A stretch of 64,000 nt of DNA from Chryseobacterium indoltheticum (GTDB taxonomy: Bacteria; Bacteroidota; Bacteroidia; Flavobacteriales; Weeksellaceae). The notes under the pieces are model-generated. The model worked only from the letters and a program-made list of their open reading frames with translations. It made no database searches and was not told the DNA's origin. The position numbers and the translations under genes were made by a program. Where the stretch lies: the NCBI RefSeq assembly GCF_003815915.1, contig NZ_CP033929.1, forward strand, positions 3,286,001 to 3,350,000. The letters are read 5' to 3'. The number at the start of each line of letters is the position of its first letter. The first letter of the stretch is position 1. Shown here one piece after another: positions 53,730-61,426 of the stretch.

Positions 53730-54869
53730 TTAAGAGAATGCTTTCTCCAAATCTGCAATCAAATCTTCTGCATCTTCAATTCCAACGCTTAAACGAACTA
53801 AATCATCAGTAATTCCCAATTCAGCACGTTTTTCAGCAGGAATTGAAGCGTGAGTCATCAAAGCAGGATGATTTGCCAAAGATTCTACTCCACCAAGAGA
53901 TTCAGCCAATGTGAAAACTCTCACTTTTTCTAAGAATTTAATAGCATCTTCTTTTTTACCTGATTTGAAAGTGAAAGAAACCATTCCTCCAAAATCCTTC
54001 ATCTGAGCTTTTGCCAATTCATATTGTGGGTGAGATTCCAATCCTGGGTAAATCACTTGTGCAACTGCAGGATGAGATTCTAGATATTTTGCTACTGCCA
54101 TTCCGTTTTCAGAATGTCTCTGAACTCTTAAAGCCAAGGTTTTAATCCCTCTCAACACCAAATAAGAATCGTGAGGTCCTAAAATCCCTCCGCTTGCAAA
54201 CTGGATGAAATGAAGTTTTTCTCCCAATTCAGCATCTTTAGCGATCAAAGCTCCTGCAATAACATCAGAGTGACCTCCTAAATATTTTGTCGCAGAATGC
54301 ATCACAATATCAGCTCCCAAATCGATTGGCCTTTGAAGATAAGGTGTTGCAAAAGTGTTATCAACTGCAACCAGAATATCTTTTCCTTTTGCAATTTCTA
54401 CCACCGCTTTGATATCCACCAATTTCATCAACGGGTTTGTTGGTGTTTCAACCCAGATCAATTTAGTTTTATCAGTAATGACGTCAGCAATTTTTGATAC
54501 ATCATCAAAATTCACGAACGTAAATTTCAACTGATATTTTTCGAAAAGTCTGGTAAACATTCTGTAGGTTCCGCCGTATAAATCGTCTACTGCAAGAACC
54601 TCATCACCAGGATTTAATAACTTTAAAACACAGTCGATGGCTGCTAAACCAGAACCGAAAGCTAAACCTCTTGCTCCGTTTTCGATGCTTGCCAAAGAGT
54701 CTTCCAAAGCCTGTCTTGTAGGATTTGCCGCTCTAGAATATTCGTATCCTGAATGTACTCCCGGACTTTTCTGTGCGAAAGTAGATGTTAAAAAAACCGG
54801 AACGTTTACAGAACCTGTTGCAGATTCGTGATGTTGTCCGCCGTGTATAACTTTTGTATTGAAATTCAT
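53730..54869 (-). CDS. Cystathionine gamma-synthase / trans-sulfuration PLP enzyme
   Basis: A 379-residue Cys/Met-metabolism PLP enzyme. The PLP Lys is Lys195 in MHSATKYLGGHSDV. Other landmarks are YEYSRAANPTRQALE, GSGLAAIDCVL, DDLYGGTYRMF, WVETPTNPLMKLVDI, VDNTFATPYLQRP, LAESLGGVESLANHPALMTHA and RLSVGIEDAEDLI. Gamma-synthase, gamma-lyase and homocysteine-producing members share these; gamma-synthase is the commonest call for this type. Confidence 0.9.
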   Translation of the reverse strand: MNFNTKVIHGGQHHESATGSVNVPVFLTSTFAQKSPGVHSGYEYSRAANPTRQALEDSLASIENGARGLAFGSGLAAIDCVLKLLNPGDEVLAVDDLYGGTYRMFTRLFEKYQLKFTFVNFDDVSKIADVITDKTKLIWVETPTNPLMKLVDIKAVVEIAKGKDILVAVDNTFATPYLQRPIDLGADIVMHSATKYLGGHSDVIAGALIAKDAELGEKLHFIQFASGGILGPHDSYLVLRGIKTLALRVQRHSENGMAVAKYLESHPAVAQVIYPGLESHPQYELAKAQMKDFGGMVSFTFKSGKKEDAIKFLEKVRVFTLAESLGGVESLANHPALMTHASIPAEKRAELGITDDLVRLSVGIEDAEDLIADLEKAFS

Positions 54870-54889
54870 TATTTTATAATTTATTAATC

Positions 54890-54962
54890 TGAAAATTTGA
54901 GAATTTGAAAATGTACACAGTAAGTTTAATTTTCAAATTAATTCATTATCAAATTTTCAAAT
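54890..54962. repeat. AATTTGAAAAT-type intergenic inverted repeat
   Basis: AATTTGAGAATTTGAAAAT around 54895-54912 is mirrored by ATTTTCAAATT and AAATTTTCAAAT at about 54929-54962, between gldC and the trans-sulfuration gene. No coding content. Confidence 0.5.
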
Positions 54963-54967
54963 TGATT

Positions 54968-55294
54968 TTACATTTTTATTGCTGATTTAATGGCAAATTC
55001 TTCTGCTATCTCCTCGATCCATGCTGCAACATCATCTTCTCCTGTTGCTCTCTGATACGTACTTCCCATAGAGACTAAAATCTGATGCATAAACATTTTC
55101 ATCTGGTCAACCGGCATTTCTTTTGTCCAAAGATCGATTCTTAAAGCTTCTGATGCTTTTTCGTCCCAAACGGAAATCATTACAGCTTTTGTCTCTTCTT
55201 TTTCTACTCCTCCATCTTGAGCATTCCATGTCATTTTTTCAGGAATGTGGTTTTCGTCTAATTCTACATCTATCGTTATTTGAGTCTTTCTCAT
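54968..55294 (-). CDS. gldC: Gliding motility protein GldC
   Basis: 108 residues matching GldC throughout: RKTQITIDVELDENHIPEKMTWNA, VMISVWDEKASEALRIDLWTKEMPVDQMK, FMHQILVSMGSTYQRATGE and AEEFAIKSAIKM. It is a cytoplasmic accessory protein that improves gliding in Flavobacterium. It lies downstream of gldB on the same strand, as in F. johnsoniae. Confidence 0.93.
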   Translation of the reverse strand: MRKTQITIDVELDENHIPEKMTWNAQDGGVEKEETKAVMISVWDEKASEALRIDLWTKEMPVDQMKMFMHQILVSMGSTYQRATGEDDVAAWIEEIAEEFAIKSAIKM

Positions 55295-55404
55295 TTTTCT
55301 ATTTTTCTAATATGTTTAATTGGTTTTTAGGTTTTAGTTGTTAGTTGTTAGAATTACATAATATTAAAAGCTATCAACCATCAACCAATCCCCATCAACA
55401 CTAC

Positions 55405-56391
55405 TTACTCTTCTAATTTCGGTTTATATCCTGCTTTATTGAAAATTTCCGTTGCATCCATTTTAAGGAAATCGGTCAATTTCGTCTCAGGGTTTTTCTT
55501 TAAATATTCTTTACAAATCTGCCATCCGATAAACACACCGACCATTGGTGAAGATTCGTTATCAATTTCTGTATAAAATTTTGAAAACGGTCCCGGATTG
55601 ATAAAACGGTCAACCAAACGGTGATCGTCTCCAAAAATTAAATTATTTTCAACAAAATAATTATAAATATTGGCTTCATTGGCAACAGACCAGTCGTATT
55701 GCTTTTTATCATAATCCATTTTCAGATAATCTGGAATTTCGGGTAGAAAAGCATCCTGAAGCAGCATTATTTTTCCATTATAAACCAAAAGATCGATAAA
55801 TTTCTGATGATCGGGAGAAAAAGGAACAACCTGCTCTGCAAACATTCTTGAAACTTTAGGTACGATATTATTCGGATTCATCGATTTCTGAAAATAATTT
55901 TCCAAACCTTTATAATTTGGGTTATTATTTCCCATAAAACCACTTACATCAACAAAAAGGAAATTAGTTTTCTCATCAAAAAATATAGGATCCTGAATCA
56001 TCTGTAATGTTGATGAAAACAGATATACTTTCGGTGTTTTAAACTTCGGAAAATAATATTTGATGTGCGAAAACAGATCCTGAAGTTCTTTCTGAAGTTT
56101 TGTCTGATCTATTTTTGAAATTGCTTCTTTGTAAATCTTCACTTCATCAGGATTCACTCTGTTTTCAGCGAAATCGGCATCAGAAACTGTTCCCTGAAAC
56201 CAAGGAAATTTAGCTTTAAACTGATCCAAAGGAACATTTACGTCGTAAAATTCTTTTGAGATATCGGTAAGTTCTACCTTTTCGGCAGGATTTTTTATTT
56301 CTACTTTCCAATCAGTTTCCTGCTCTTTTTTACAAGAGGCTAAACTTAAAACTAAAAGGCATGAAAGTGCTGCAATTCTAAAAATCTTCAT
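55405..56391 (-). CDS. gldB: Gliding motility lipoprotein GldB
   Basis: 328 residues from the ATG at 56391, giving lipoprotein signal MKIFRIAALSCLLVLSLASC. The open frame continues a further 98 codons upstream but is AT-rich, has no signal sense there and overlaps the divergent GNAT gene, so it is rejected. GldB landmarks include EFYDVNVPLDQFKAKFPWFQG, YYFPKFKTPKVYLFSS, LLQDAFLPEIPDYLKM and MVGVFIGWQICKEYLKKNPETKL. Needed for gliding and for T9SS function in relatives. Promoter box TATTTTTG lies at 56417. Confidence 0.92.
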   Translation of the reverse strand: MKIFRIAALSCLLVLSLASCKKEQETDWKVEIKNPAEKVELTDISKEFYDVNVPLDQFKAKFPWFQGTVSDADFAENRVNPDEVKIYKEAISKIDQTKLQKELQDLFSHIKYYFPKFKTPKVYLFSSTLQMIQDPIFFDEKTNFLFVDVSGFMGNNNPNYKGLENYFQKSMNPNNIVPKVSRMFAEQVVPFSPDHQKFIDLLVYNGKIMLLQDAFLPEIPDYLKMDYDKKQYDWSVANEANIYNYFVENNLIFGDDHRLVDRFINPGPFSKFYTEIDNESSPMVGVFIGWQICKEYLKKNPETKLTDFLKMDATEIFNKAGYKPKLEE

Positions 56392-56416
56392 TATTTTTAC
56401 ATGAAATTTAAGTTTA

Positions 56417-56424
56417 CAAAAATA
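56417..56424 (-). promoter_or_regulatory. -7 box TATTTTTG of gldB
   Basis: Exact consensus 26 bases upstream of the ATG; it also supports the short gldB start. Confidence 0.6.
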
Positions 56425-56511
56425 AGGATATAAATACAAACTTATGCTGAAAAAGGATTTTTTTGTGGCTATTAGATTTATATAAAAAATCTTTAAAACA
56501 ATACCAAACCA

Positions 56512-57048
56512 ATGATGAATATTCATATTGAAACCGAAAGACTCATTCTCCGAAATTTTGTAAAGGAGGATTACAAGCGTCTTTTTCTGCTTGACTCTGA
56601 TCCGGAAGTCATGAAGTATGTCGGAATGCCCACACTTTCTGAAATTGAAGAATCTAAAGAAGTGGTAAAAATGATTATGCAGCAATATGAAGACAATGGT
56701 TTGGGAAGACTTGCTGTTATTGAAAAAGAAAGCGGACTTCTTATCGGATGGAGCGGACTAAAACTTAATACATCAGAGGTAAACGGACACCAAAATTTCT
56801 ACGAACTCGGCTATCGTTTTTTACCTGAAACATGGGGAAAAGGTTACGCTAAAGAATCAGGAAAAGCTTCTTTGGATTATGGTTTTAATGATTTGAAAGC
56901 CGAAATAATTTATGCATACGCTCATTCTGAAAATCTGGCCTCAAACCACATTTTAACAAAACTCGGATTTAAAAAAACAGGTGAATTTATAGAACCAGAC
57001 GGAAATTGTTTTTGGTACGAACTTAAAAAAGAAAATTTTAATTCATAA
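56512..57048 (+). CDS. GNAT family N-acetyltransferase, RimJ/RimL type
   Basis: 178 residues beginning IHIETERLILRNFVKEDY, the usual start of RimJ/RimL-type acetyltransferases. The acetyl-CoA motif is ELGYRFLPETWGKGYAKESGKA, and the C-terminal HSENLASNHILTKLGFKKTGEF is typical. The target is unknown. It lies 9 bases upstream of nadE and is probably cotranscribed. Confidence 0.9.
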   Translation: MMNIHIETERLILRNFVKEDYKRLFLLDSDPEVMKYVGMPTLSEIEESKEVVKMIMQQYEDNGLGRLAVIEKESGLLIGWSGLKLNTSEVNGHQNFYELGYRFLPETWGKGYAKESGKASLDYGFNDLKAEIIYAYAHSENLASNHILTKLGFKKTGEFIEPDGNCFWYELKKENFNS

Positions 57049-57057
57049 AAATATACA

Positions 57058-57849
57058 ATGCAGACACAAAAAGTAATAGATCACATCGTACAATGGCTAA
57101 AAGATTATGCCGAAAAATCAGGAGCAAAAGGTTATGTATTGGGAGTTTCTGGCGGTGTAGATTCCGGAGTGGTTTCTACTTTGGCAGCAATGACCGGTTT
57201 GAAAACGTTGTTGATCGAAATGCCGATTCGTCAAAAAGAAGATCAGGTAAACCGTGCTTGGGAACACATGAATGATCTAAAGTCTAAATTCCCGAATGTT
57301 GAAGCAATGTCTGTCAATCTTACGCCAGCTTTTGAAGAACTATACAAAACTTTTGACGTTCACGATGACGAGTTTCCAAACGAAAAATTGGCTTTTGCCA
57401 ATACAAGATCGCGTCTGAGAATGCTTACTTTATATTATTACGGGCAAATCAATGGTCTTTTAGTTTGTGGAACCGGAAACAAAGTGGAAGATTTCGGAAT
57501 TGGTTTTTACACCAAATACGGTGATGGCGGCGTTGACCTCTCTCCTATTGCAGATCTTTACAAAACTGAAGTTTACGAATTGGCACGAGCTTTAAATCTT
57601 GTGAAAAATATTCAGGAAGCAATTCCTACAGACGGACTTTGGGATGCCGAAAGAACCGATGAAATGCAGATTGGTGCGACTTATCCTGAACTTGAAAAAA
57701 TTCAGAAAGAATGGGGAACAAAAACTGAAGCTGATTATAGTGGTAGAGATCTGGAAGTTTTTAAAATATTCAGCAGAATGAATAAAGCGGCTCAACATAA
57801 AATTAATCCGATTCCTGTTTGTGATATTAATGAGGAATGGAGAAATTAA
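57058..57849 (+). CDS. nadE: NAD+ synthase, ammonia-dependent
   Basis: 263 residues. It amidates nicotinic acid adenine dinucleotide to NAD+ using ATP. The PP-loop SGGVDS is at 31-36, and GTGNKVEDFGIGFYTKYGDGGVDLSPIADLYKTEVY is the NaAD-binding part. No glutaminase domain, so the nitrogen source is ammonia. The gldB/gldC/nadE neighbourhood is shared with other Flavobacteriia. Confidence 0.94.
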   Translation: MQTQKVIDHIVQWLKDYAEKSGAKGYVLGVSGGVDSGVVSTLAAMTGLKTLLIEMPIRQKEDQVNRAWEHMNDLKSKFPNVEAMSVNLTPAFEELYKTFDVHDDEFPNEKLAFANTRSRLRMLTLYYYGQINGLLVCGTGNKVEDFGIGFYTKYGDGGVDLSPIADLYKTEVYELARALNLVKNIQEAIPTDGLWDAERTDEMQIGATYPELEKIQKEWGTKTEADYSGRDLEVFKIFSRMNKAAQHKINPIPVCDINEEWRN

Positions 57850-57850
57850 T

Positions 57851-57926
57851 TAATGTAACAATTTATCAATGTAACAGTTTACCAATTAATTGTTACATTG
57901 TTACACTGATAAACTGGTAAATTGAA
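57851..57926. repeat. AATGTAACAATT-type intergenic inverted repeat
   Basis: AATGTAACAATT at 57852-57863 and its inverse AATTGTTACATT at 57888-57899, with further copies of the GTAACA/TGTTAC core around them. Same family as 53174-53220. It separates nadE from the barnase gene. Confidence 0.55.
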
Positions 57927-57931
57927 ATCAT

Positions 57932-58414
57932 ATGAATCCTAAAATCCGCTCACTTTTTTTTGCCTGTCTCGGACTTCTTTTCGGAATGTCTGTGATGTTT
58001 GTTTATAATAATTTTATTGCAGAGAAAAAAGTTCCGACCAAAACTGAAAACATTTCAGAAGCATCAGTAAATCAATCTGACAAACAATCTATTGATGAAC
58101 TTACTAATGAAAATACTGTAATTAATTATGTAAAGCAAAACCATCAACTTCCGGATTATTACATCACGAAAAATGAAGCTAAAAAGCTGGGTTGGAATCC
58201 TTCTCAGGGAAATCTTTGTGAAGTTTTGCCCGGAAAAGCAATTGGTGGAGATTATTTTGGAAACCGTGAAGGAAAGCTTCCGAAAGGTGCAAAATATTTT
58301 GAAGCTGATGTTAATTACAGCTGCGGAAGCAGAAAGAGCGATCGAATTGTTTTTACTAAAAACGGTGAAGTGTATTTAACTAAAGATCATTATAAGAGTT
58401 TTGAGAAGAAATAA
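57932..58414 (+). CDS. Barnase-family ribonuclease with N-terminal membrane anchor or signal
   Basis: 160 residues. An N-terminal hydrophobic segment (about 6-27, RSLFFACLGLLFGMSVMFVYNNF) is followed by a linker and, from about 60, a full barnase domain: VINYVKQNHQLPDYYITKNEA, LGWNPSQGNL, PGKAIGGDYFGNREGKLP, FEADVNYSCG, SDRIVFTKNGEVYLTKDHY. Catalytic residues are all present at a constant +51 offset from Bacillus barnase: Glu124 (Glu73), Arg134 (Arg83), Arg138 (Arg87), His153 (His102). It should cleave RNA after export or at the membrane. A TTG-started metalloprotease gene overlaps its end by 14 bases, and a barstar homologue follows 0.7 kb downstream. Confidence 0.93.
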   Translation: MNPKIRSLFFACLGLLFGMSVMFVYNNFIAEKKVPTKTENISEASVNQSDKQSIDELTNENTVINYVKQNHQLPDYYITKNEAKKLGWNPSQGNLCEVLPGKAIGGDYFGNREGKLPKGAKYFEADVNYSCGSRKSDRIVFTKNGEVYLTKDHYKSFEKK

Positions 58415-59012
58415 ATATCTATTTATAATTGTCGTGCTTTTATGGTGCTGTTCATGTAGCAAGAAAAAAGATTTAAATATACTAAACGATAAACCGGTCA
58501 TTATTTTGGTTCAGCCTTTTAAAGATATGAATTCTGAGACAACAAAATTTATAGCCTTTGAAATCAAAAAAATATATCCTCACCTCAAAATTCTTGATGC
58601 TATTGATTTACCAAAAGAAAGCTATTATAAAGAAAGAAATCGATATAGAGCAGACTCCATTATTCAATATTTAAGTAAAAATACCACAAATGGATTTGTA
58701 ACAATAGGTTTAACTACAAAAGACATTAGCACAACAAAAGGTGCAATTAAAGATTTTGGGATTATGGGATTAGGTTTTAAACCTGGAAGATCTTGCGTTG
58801 CGTCAAGTTTCAGGTTAACTCCCAACAATAAAAATGATCAGTTTTTCAAAGTTGCTATACATGAAATTGGACATACACAAGGCCTCAAACATTGTCCTGT
58901 AAAATCTTGCTTTATGAGAGATGCTGAAGGTAAAAATCCTACAGATGAAGAAACTGACTTTTGTAATAATTGTAAAAACTTTTTAAAAACTAAAAATTGG
59001 AAGTTTAAGTAA
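58401..59012 (+). CDS. Archaemetzincin (M54) family metalloprotease lipoprotein
   Basis: 203 residues starting at TTG 58401, inside the end of the barnase gene. A lipoprotein signal is present (LFIIVVLLWCCSCSKKK, lipobox near Cys17/Cys19). The archaemetzincin zinc motif is complete: HEIGHTQGLKHC (His154, Glu155, His158, His164, Cys165), then Cys170, Met172 in SCFM, and the FCNNC pair Cys188/Cys191 that binds a structural zinc. Such enzymes are zinc aminopeptidases or proteases of poorly known role. The overlap implies translational coupling with the RNase. No ATG is available at this end. Confidence 0.88.
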   Translation: MRRNKYLFIIVVLLWCCSCSKKKDLNILNDKPVIILVQPFKDMNSETTKFIAFEIKKIYPHLKILDAIDLPKESYYKERNRYRADSIIQYLSKNTTNGFVTIGLTTKDISTTKGAIKDFGIMGLGFKPGRSCVASSFRLTPNNKNDQFFKVAIHEIGHTQGLKHCPVKSCFMRDAEGKNPTDEETDFCNNCKNFLKTKNWKFK

Positions 59013-59023
59013 CTTTTTATTCA

Positions 59024-59070
59024 TTTTGAGATTACTTCGTCACTTCGTTCATCGCAATGACAAAAAACGA
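59024..59070. repeat. Interspersed intergenic repeat (CTTCGTCACTTCGTTC type)
   Basis: A 40-base block containing GAGATTACTTCGTCACTTC and ATCGCAATGACAAAAAA sits between the archaemetzincin and barstar genes. The sequence type (cttcg...caatgac) is commonly dispersed in Bacteroidota genomes; only one copy is in this window. Confidence 0.45.
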
Positions 59071-59095
59071 CTTTTTAACAATCACTGAAAACTCC

Positions 59096-59103
59096 TACAT
59101 TTG
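59096..59103 (+). promoter_or_regulatory. -7 box TACATTTG of the barstar-like gene
   Basis: Exact consensus 24 bases upstream of the ATG. It would give the inhibitor its own transcript in addition to any read-through from the barnase gene. Confidence 0.65.
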
Positions 59104-59126
59104 CACATTAGAAATTTAAATAAACA

Positions 59127-59432
59127 ATGAATACAACATACATCGATTTTGTAGAAATCGGAGATTACGAAGATTTTTATACTCAACTTAAAGAAAAAGT
59201 AAAACTTCCGGAACATTTCGGGGATAATCTGGATGCACTTTCAGATGTTATTTCAGGTGAATTGGAAATGCCTTTGCATATCGAGTTTGTTAATATGAGC
59301 GTTGATCAGCTTGAACTGTTTGAAGATCTTCTGACAACGCTGGAAGATGCAGAAGAGGAAGTTGAAGATTTTACGTTCAACTATTATCTGGAGCAGTACG
59401 AAGATGAGGAAGAGGAAATTGATGAACAGTAA
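59127..59432 (+). CDS. Barstar family protein (barnase inhibitor)
   Basis: 101 residues aligned to barstar with a +1 offset: LKEKVKLPEHFGDNLDALSD corresponds to [20 protein letters not shown], so Asp36 and Asp40 match the barnase-contacting Asp35 and Asp39; His30 and Ser39 replace Tyr29 and Trp38. The tail is extra acidic (EEVEDFTFN...EDEEEEIDEQ). It is cytoplasmic, with no signal. It should neutralise the RNase encoded upstream if that enzyme appears inside the cell. Own promoter at 59096. Confidence 0.9.
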   Translation: MNTTYIDFVEIGDYEDFYTQLKEKVKLPEHFGDNLDALSDVISGELEMPLHIEFVNMSVDQLELFEDLLTTLEDAEEEVEDFTFNYYLEQYEDEEEEIDEQ

Positions 59433-59460
59433 AAATCTGAGAAAAAATTAAAGATTTTCG

Positions 59461-59477
59461 GCGATGCTACGCATCGC
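59461..59477. repeat. Short intergenic palindrome GCGATG-CTACG-CATCGC
   Basis: A six-base-arm palindrome with a five-base loop after the barstar gene. It has no T-run and is too short to judge. Confidence 0.4.
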
Positions 59478-59492
59478 AGAAATCCAATAAAT

Positions 59493-59529
59493 AAAGACTC
59501 GGGCGCAACAAAGCTGCACCCGAGTCTTT
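59493..59529. terminator. Bidirectional terminator between barstar and pafA genes
   Basis: A long stem (AAAGACTCGGG / CCCGAGTCTTT plus inner GCA/TGC pairs) between the convergent genes. Confidence 0.88.
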
Positions 59530-59547
59530 ATTTAAATACCCCAAATA

Positions 59548-61194
59548 TTATTTTCCTAAAACCTCAGTAATCGGATTACCCACATTTCCGCTTGGAAACT
59601 GAATGTGTAACAAAGCCGAAACCGTTGGTGCAATATCCGTCATGTGATATTGTTTATTGCTTTCACCATGCTTAATTCCCCATCCCATAAAAATCAAAGG
59701 AATATGTGCATCGTAAGAATTCCAAACACTGTGTGTAGTTCCAGTCTTTGAATATGGAGGAAGCATAGAATCATGAGAAATCAGCTGAATATCTCCACTT
59801 CTTTGTCTGTTGATCCCGTTGATAATTCTTTGTTTTATCGGTTCAGGAATTGTCGCTTCCTGTACTTCTGTTGTAGAAACAGCATATAAAACTGTAGGAT
59901 CTTTTTCCAATTCGTGAATCGCAAATTCTTTGATATCTTCAAGCTCAAGTTTATTATCAGCCATTAATTTTCTATCGAAATAAATCTGATAATTATCGAC
60001 ACCATTAATTAATTTATCAACTCCGAATTTAGCTTTTAGCTTCTCATTCAAGCTTTTCTCCATTCCTTCACCAAAAAATCCTGTATTGATTTTATGCTCT
60101 TTCAGGAAACCTACAGAATGTGCTCCACCGTGATCTGCAGAAACAAAAACTGTGTATTGATTCTTCCCAACTTTTCCATCCAAATATTTGAAGAATTTAG
60201 CTAAATCCTGATCTAATCTTAAATAAACATCTTCCACTTCGATAGAATTTGGTCCAAATTTATGTCCGGCATAATCTGTTGAAGCTAAATTAATCGCTAA
60301 AATATCAGTCACGTCATCGGCTCCTAAATTTTCACCTTCCACAGAAGCTTCAGCTAACTTTAGAGTCAACGTATTTCCAAAAGGTGTATAACGGATGTTA
60401 TCTTTTTTAATTTTATAATCTTCAGCCAAATTACTATAAGGAAAAACAGGTGTTTTAGAACTTCCTAAAAGCCCTTCCCAAGGCGAATTGTCTGGTGCGC
60501 TTTCTGTATATTGGTTAATTGGCAATAAAGTATTCCAACCGTTTGAAACCAATTTATCCGGAAGATTTTGAGAATTAAAACTCTTCACCCATTGAGGCAA
60601 ATCATTCATATACCAGGTACTCGTAATAAAGTTTCCGGTAGAATCATCAAACCAATACGCTCCATTTGGCGTGTGACCAGCCGGAAGAATTGAAGCTCTG
60701 TCTTTCAAAGAAACCCCAACTACTTTACCCTGAAAATTCGTCGCCAATCTCAACTCATCTGTAACGGTTGTAGACCAAAGGTTTTTCGGAGAATGACTTC
60801 CTACTTTTACATTGGTTGTACCAACGGGCTGCACGCTTTCATCAGTTGTACAGTATACATTTTTACCTGTTTCTTTATCTGTCCAGTCATTTCCGGCAAT
60901 CCCGTGAATCGCAGGAACCGAGCCTGTATAAATAGATGTATGCCCCAAAGCCGTCACTGTAGGAACATAAGGAATATGCACATTATTTAAGGAATAACCT
61001 TTATTCAAAAGTCTTTTGAAACCTTCATTTCCATACTTGCTGTAGAATCGGTAAAGATAATCCCACCTCATTTGATCAATAACCAAACCTACCACCAGTT
61101 TGGGTCTATCAACCTGATTGTTTTTATTTTTCTGAGCATTGATTGTAATTACAGACAGCAATGCTGCTGCTGCAACTGAAATTTTCCTAAACAT
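59548..61194 (-). CDS. pafA: Alkaline phosphatase PafA
   Basis: 548 residues, signal peptide to about 20 (ITINAQ). It is a periplasmic zinc phosphomonoesterase. Zn ligand Asp40 sits in VIDQMRWDY, the nucleophile Thr81 in PTVTALGHTS, and the active-site Asn102 in AGNDW, Lys164 and Arg166 in SLKDRASILPAGH. These are each +2 from Asp38, Thr79, Asn100, Lys162 and Arg166's counterpart Arg164 in the well-studied Elizabethkingia PafA. Further zinc ligands lie in SADHGG and NLASTDYAGHKFGP. Promoter box TAAATTTG lies 21 bases upstream. Confidence 0.94.
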   Translation of the reverse strand: MFRKISVAAAALLSVITINAQKNKNNQVDRPKLVVGLVIDQMRWDYLYRFYSKYGNEGFKRLLNKGYSLNNVHIPYVPTVTALGHTSIYTGSVPAIHGIAGNDWTDKETGKNVYCTTDESVQPVGTTNVKVGSHSPKNLWSTTVTDELRLATNFQGKVVGVSLKDRASILPAGHTPNGAYWFDDSTGNFITSTWYMNDLPQWVKSFNSQNLPDKLVSNGWNTLLPINQYTESAPDNSPWEGLLGSSKTPVFPYSNLAEDYKIKKDNIRYTPFGNTLTLKLAEASVEGENLGADDVTDILAINLASTDYAGHKFGPNSIEVEDVYLRLDQDLAKFFKYLDGKVGKNQYTVFVSADHGGAHSVGFLKEHKINTGFFGEGMEKSLNEKLKAKFGVDKLINGVDNYQIYFDRKLMADNKLELEDIKEFAIHELEKDPTVLYAVSTTEVQEATIPEPIKQRIINGINRQRSGDIQLISHDSMLPPYSKTGTTHSVWNSYDAHIPLIFMGWGIKHGESNKQYHMTDIAPTVSALLHIQFPSGNVGNPITEVLGK

Positions 61195-61214
61195 TGAATA
61201 ATTTTTTAGTGCGA

Positions 61215-61222
61215 CAAATTTA
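61215..61222 (-). promoter_or_regulatory. -7 box TAAATTTG of pafA
   Basis: Exact consensus 21 bases upstream of the ATG at 61194. Confidence 0.6.
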
Positions 61223-61426
61223 CGGGTTTTGAAAGTTTTGGTGTGTGAAATTTTGATTAAATTTCTTGAAACACAAGTCTTATCTGATAAGATTTTTTCG
61301 CATTTTTATATTGAAAACTTAATATAAATGTAGTTTTGATACTAATAAAATAAAATTATCAATTTATTGATTTTAATTATTTTACAATTGACAAATATCT
61401 GTTATCTTTAAAAATTACTTATCACC

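Noticed and set aside
56392..56685. 98-codon upstream extension of the gldB frame
   Set aside because: It overlaps the divergent GNAT gene, covers the gldB promoter box and would bury the lipoprotein signal.
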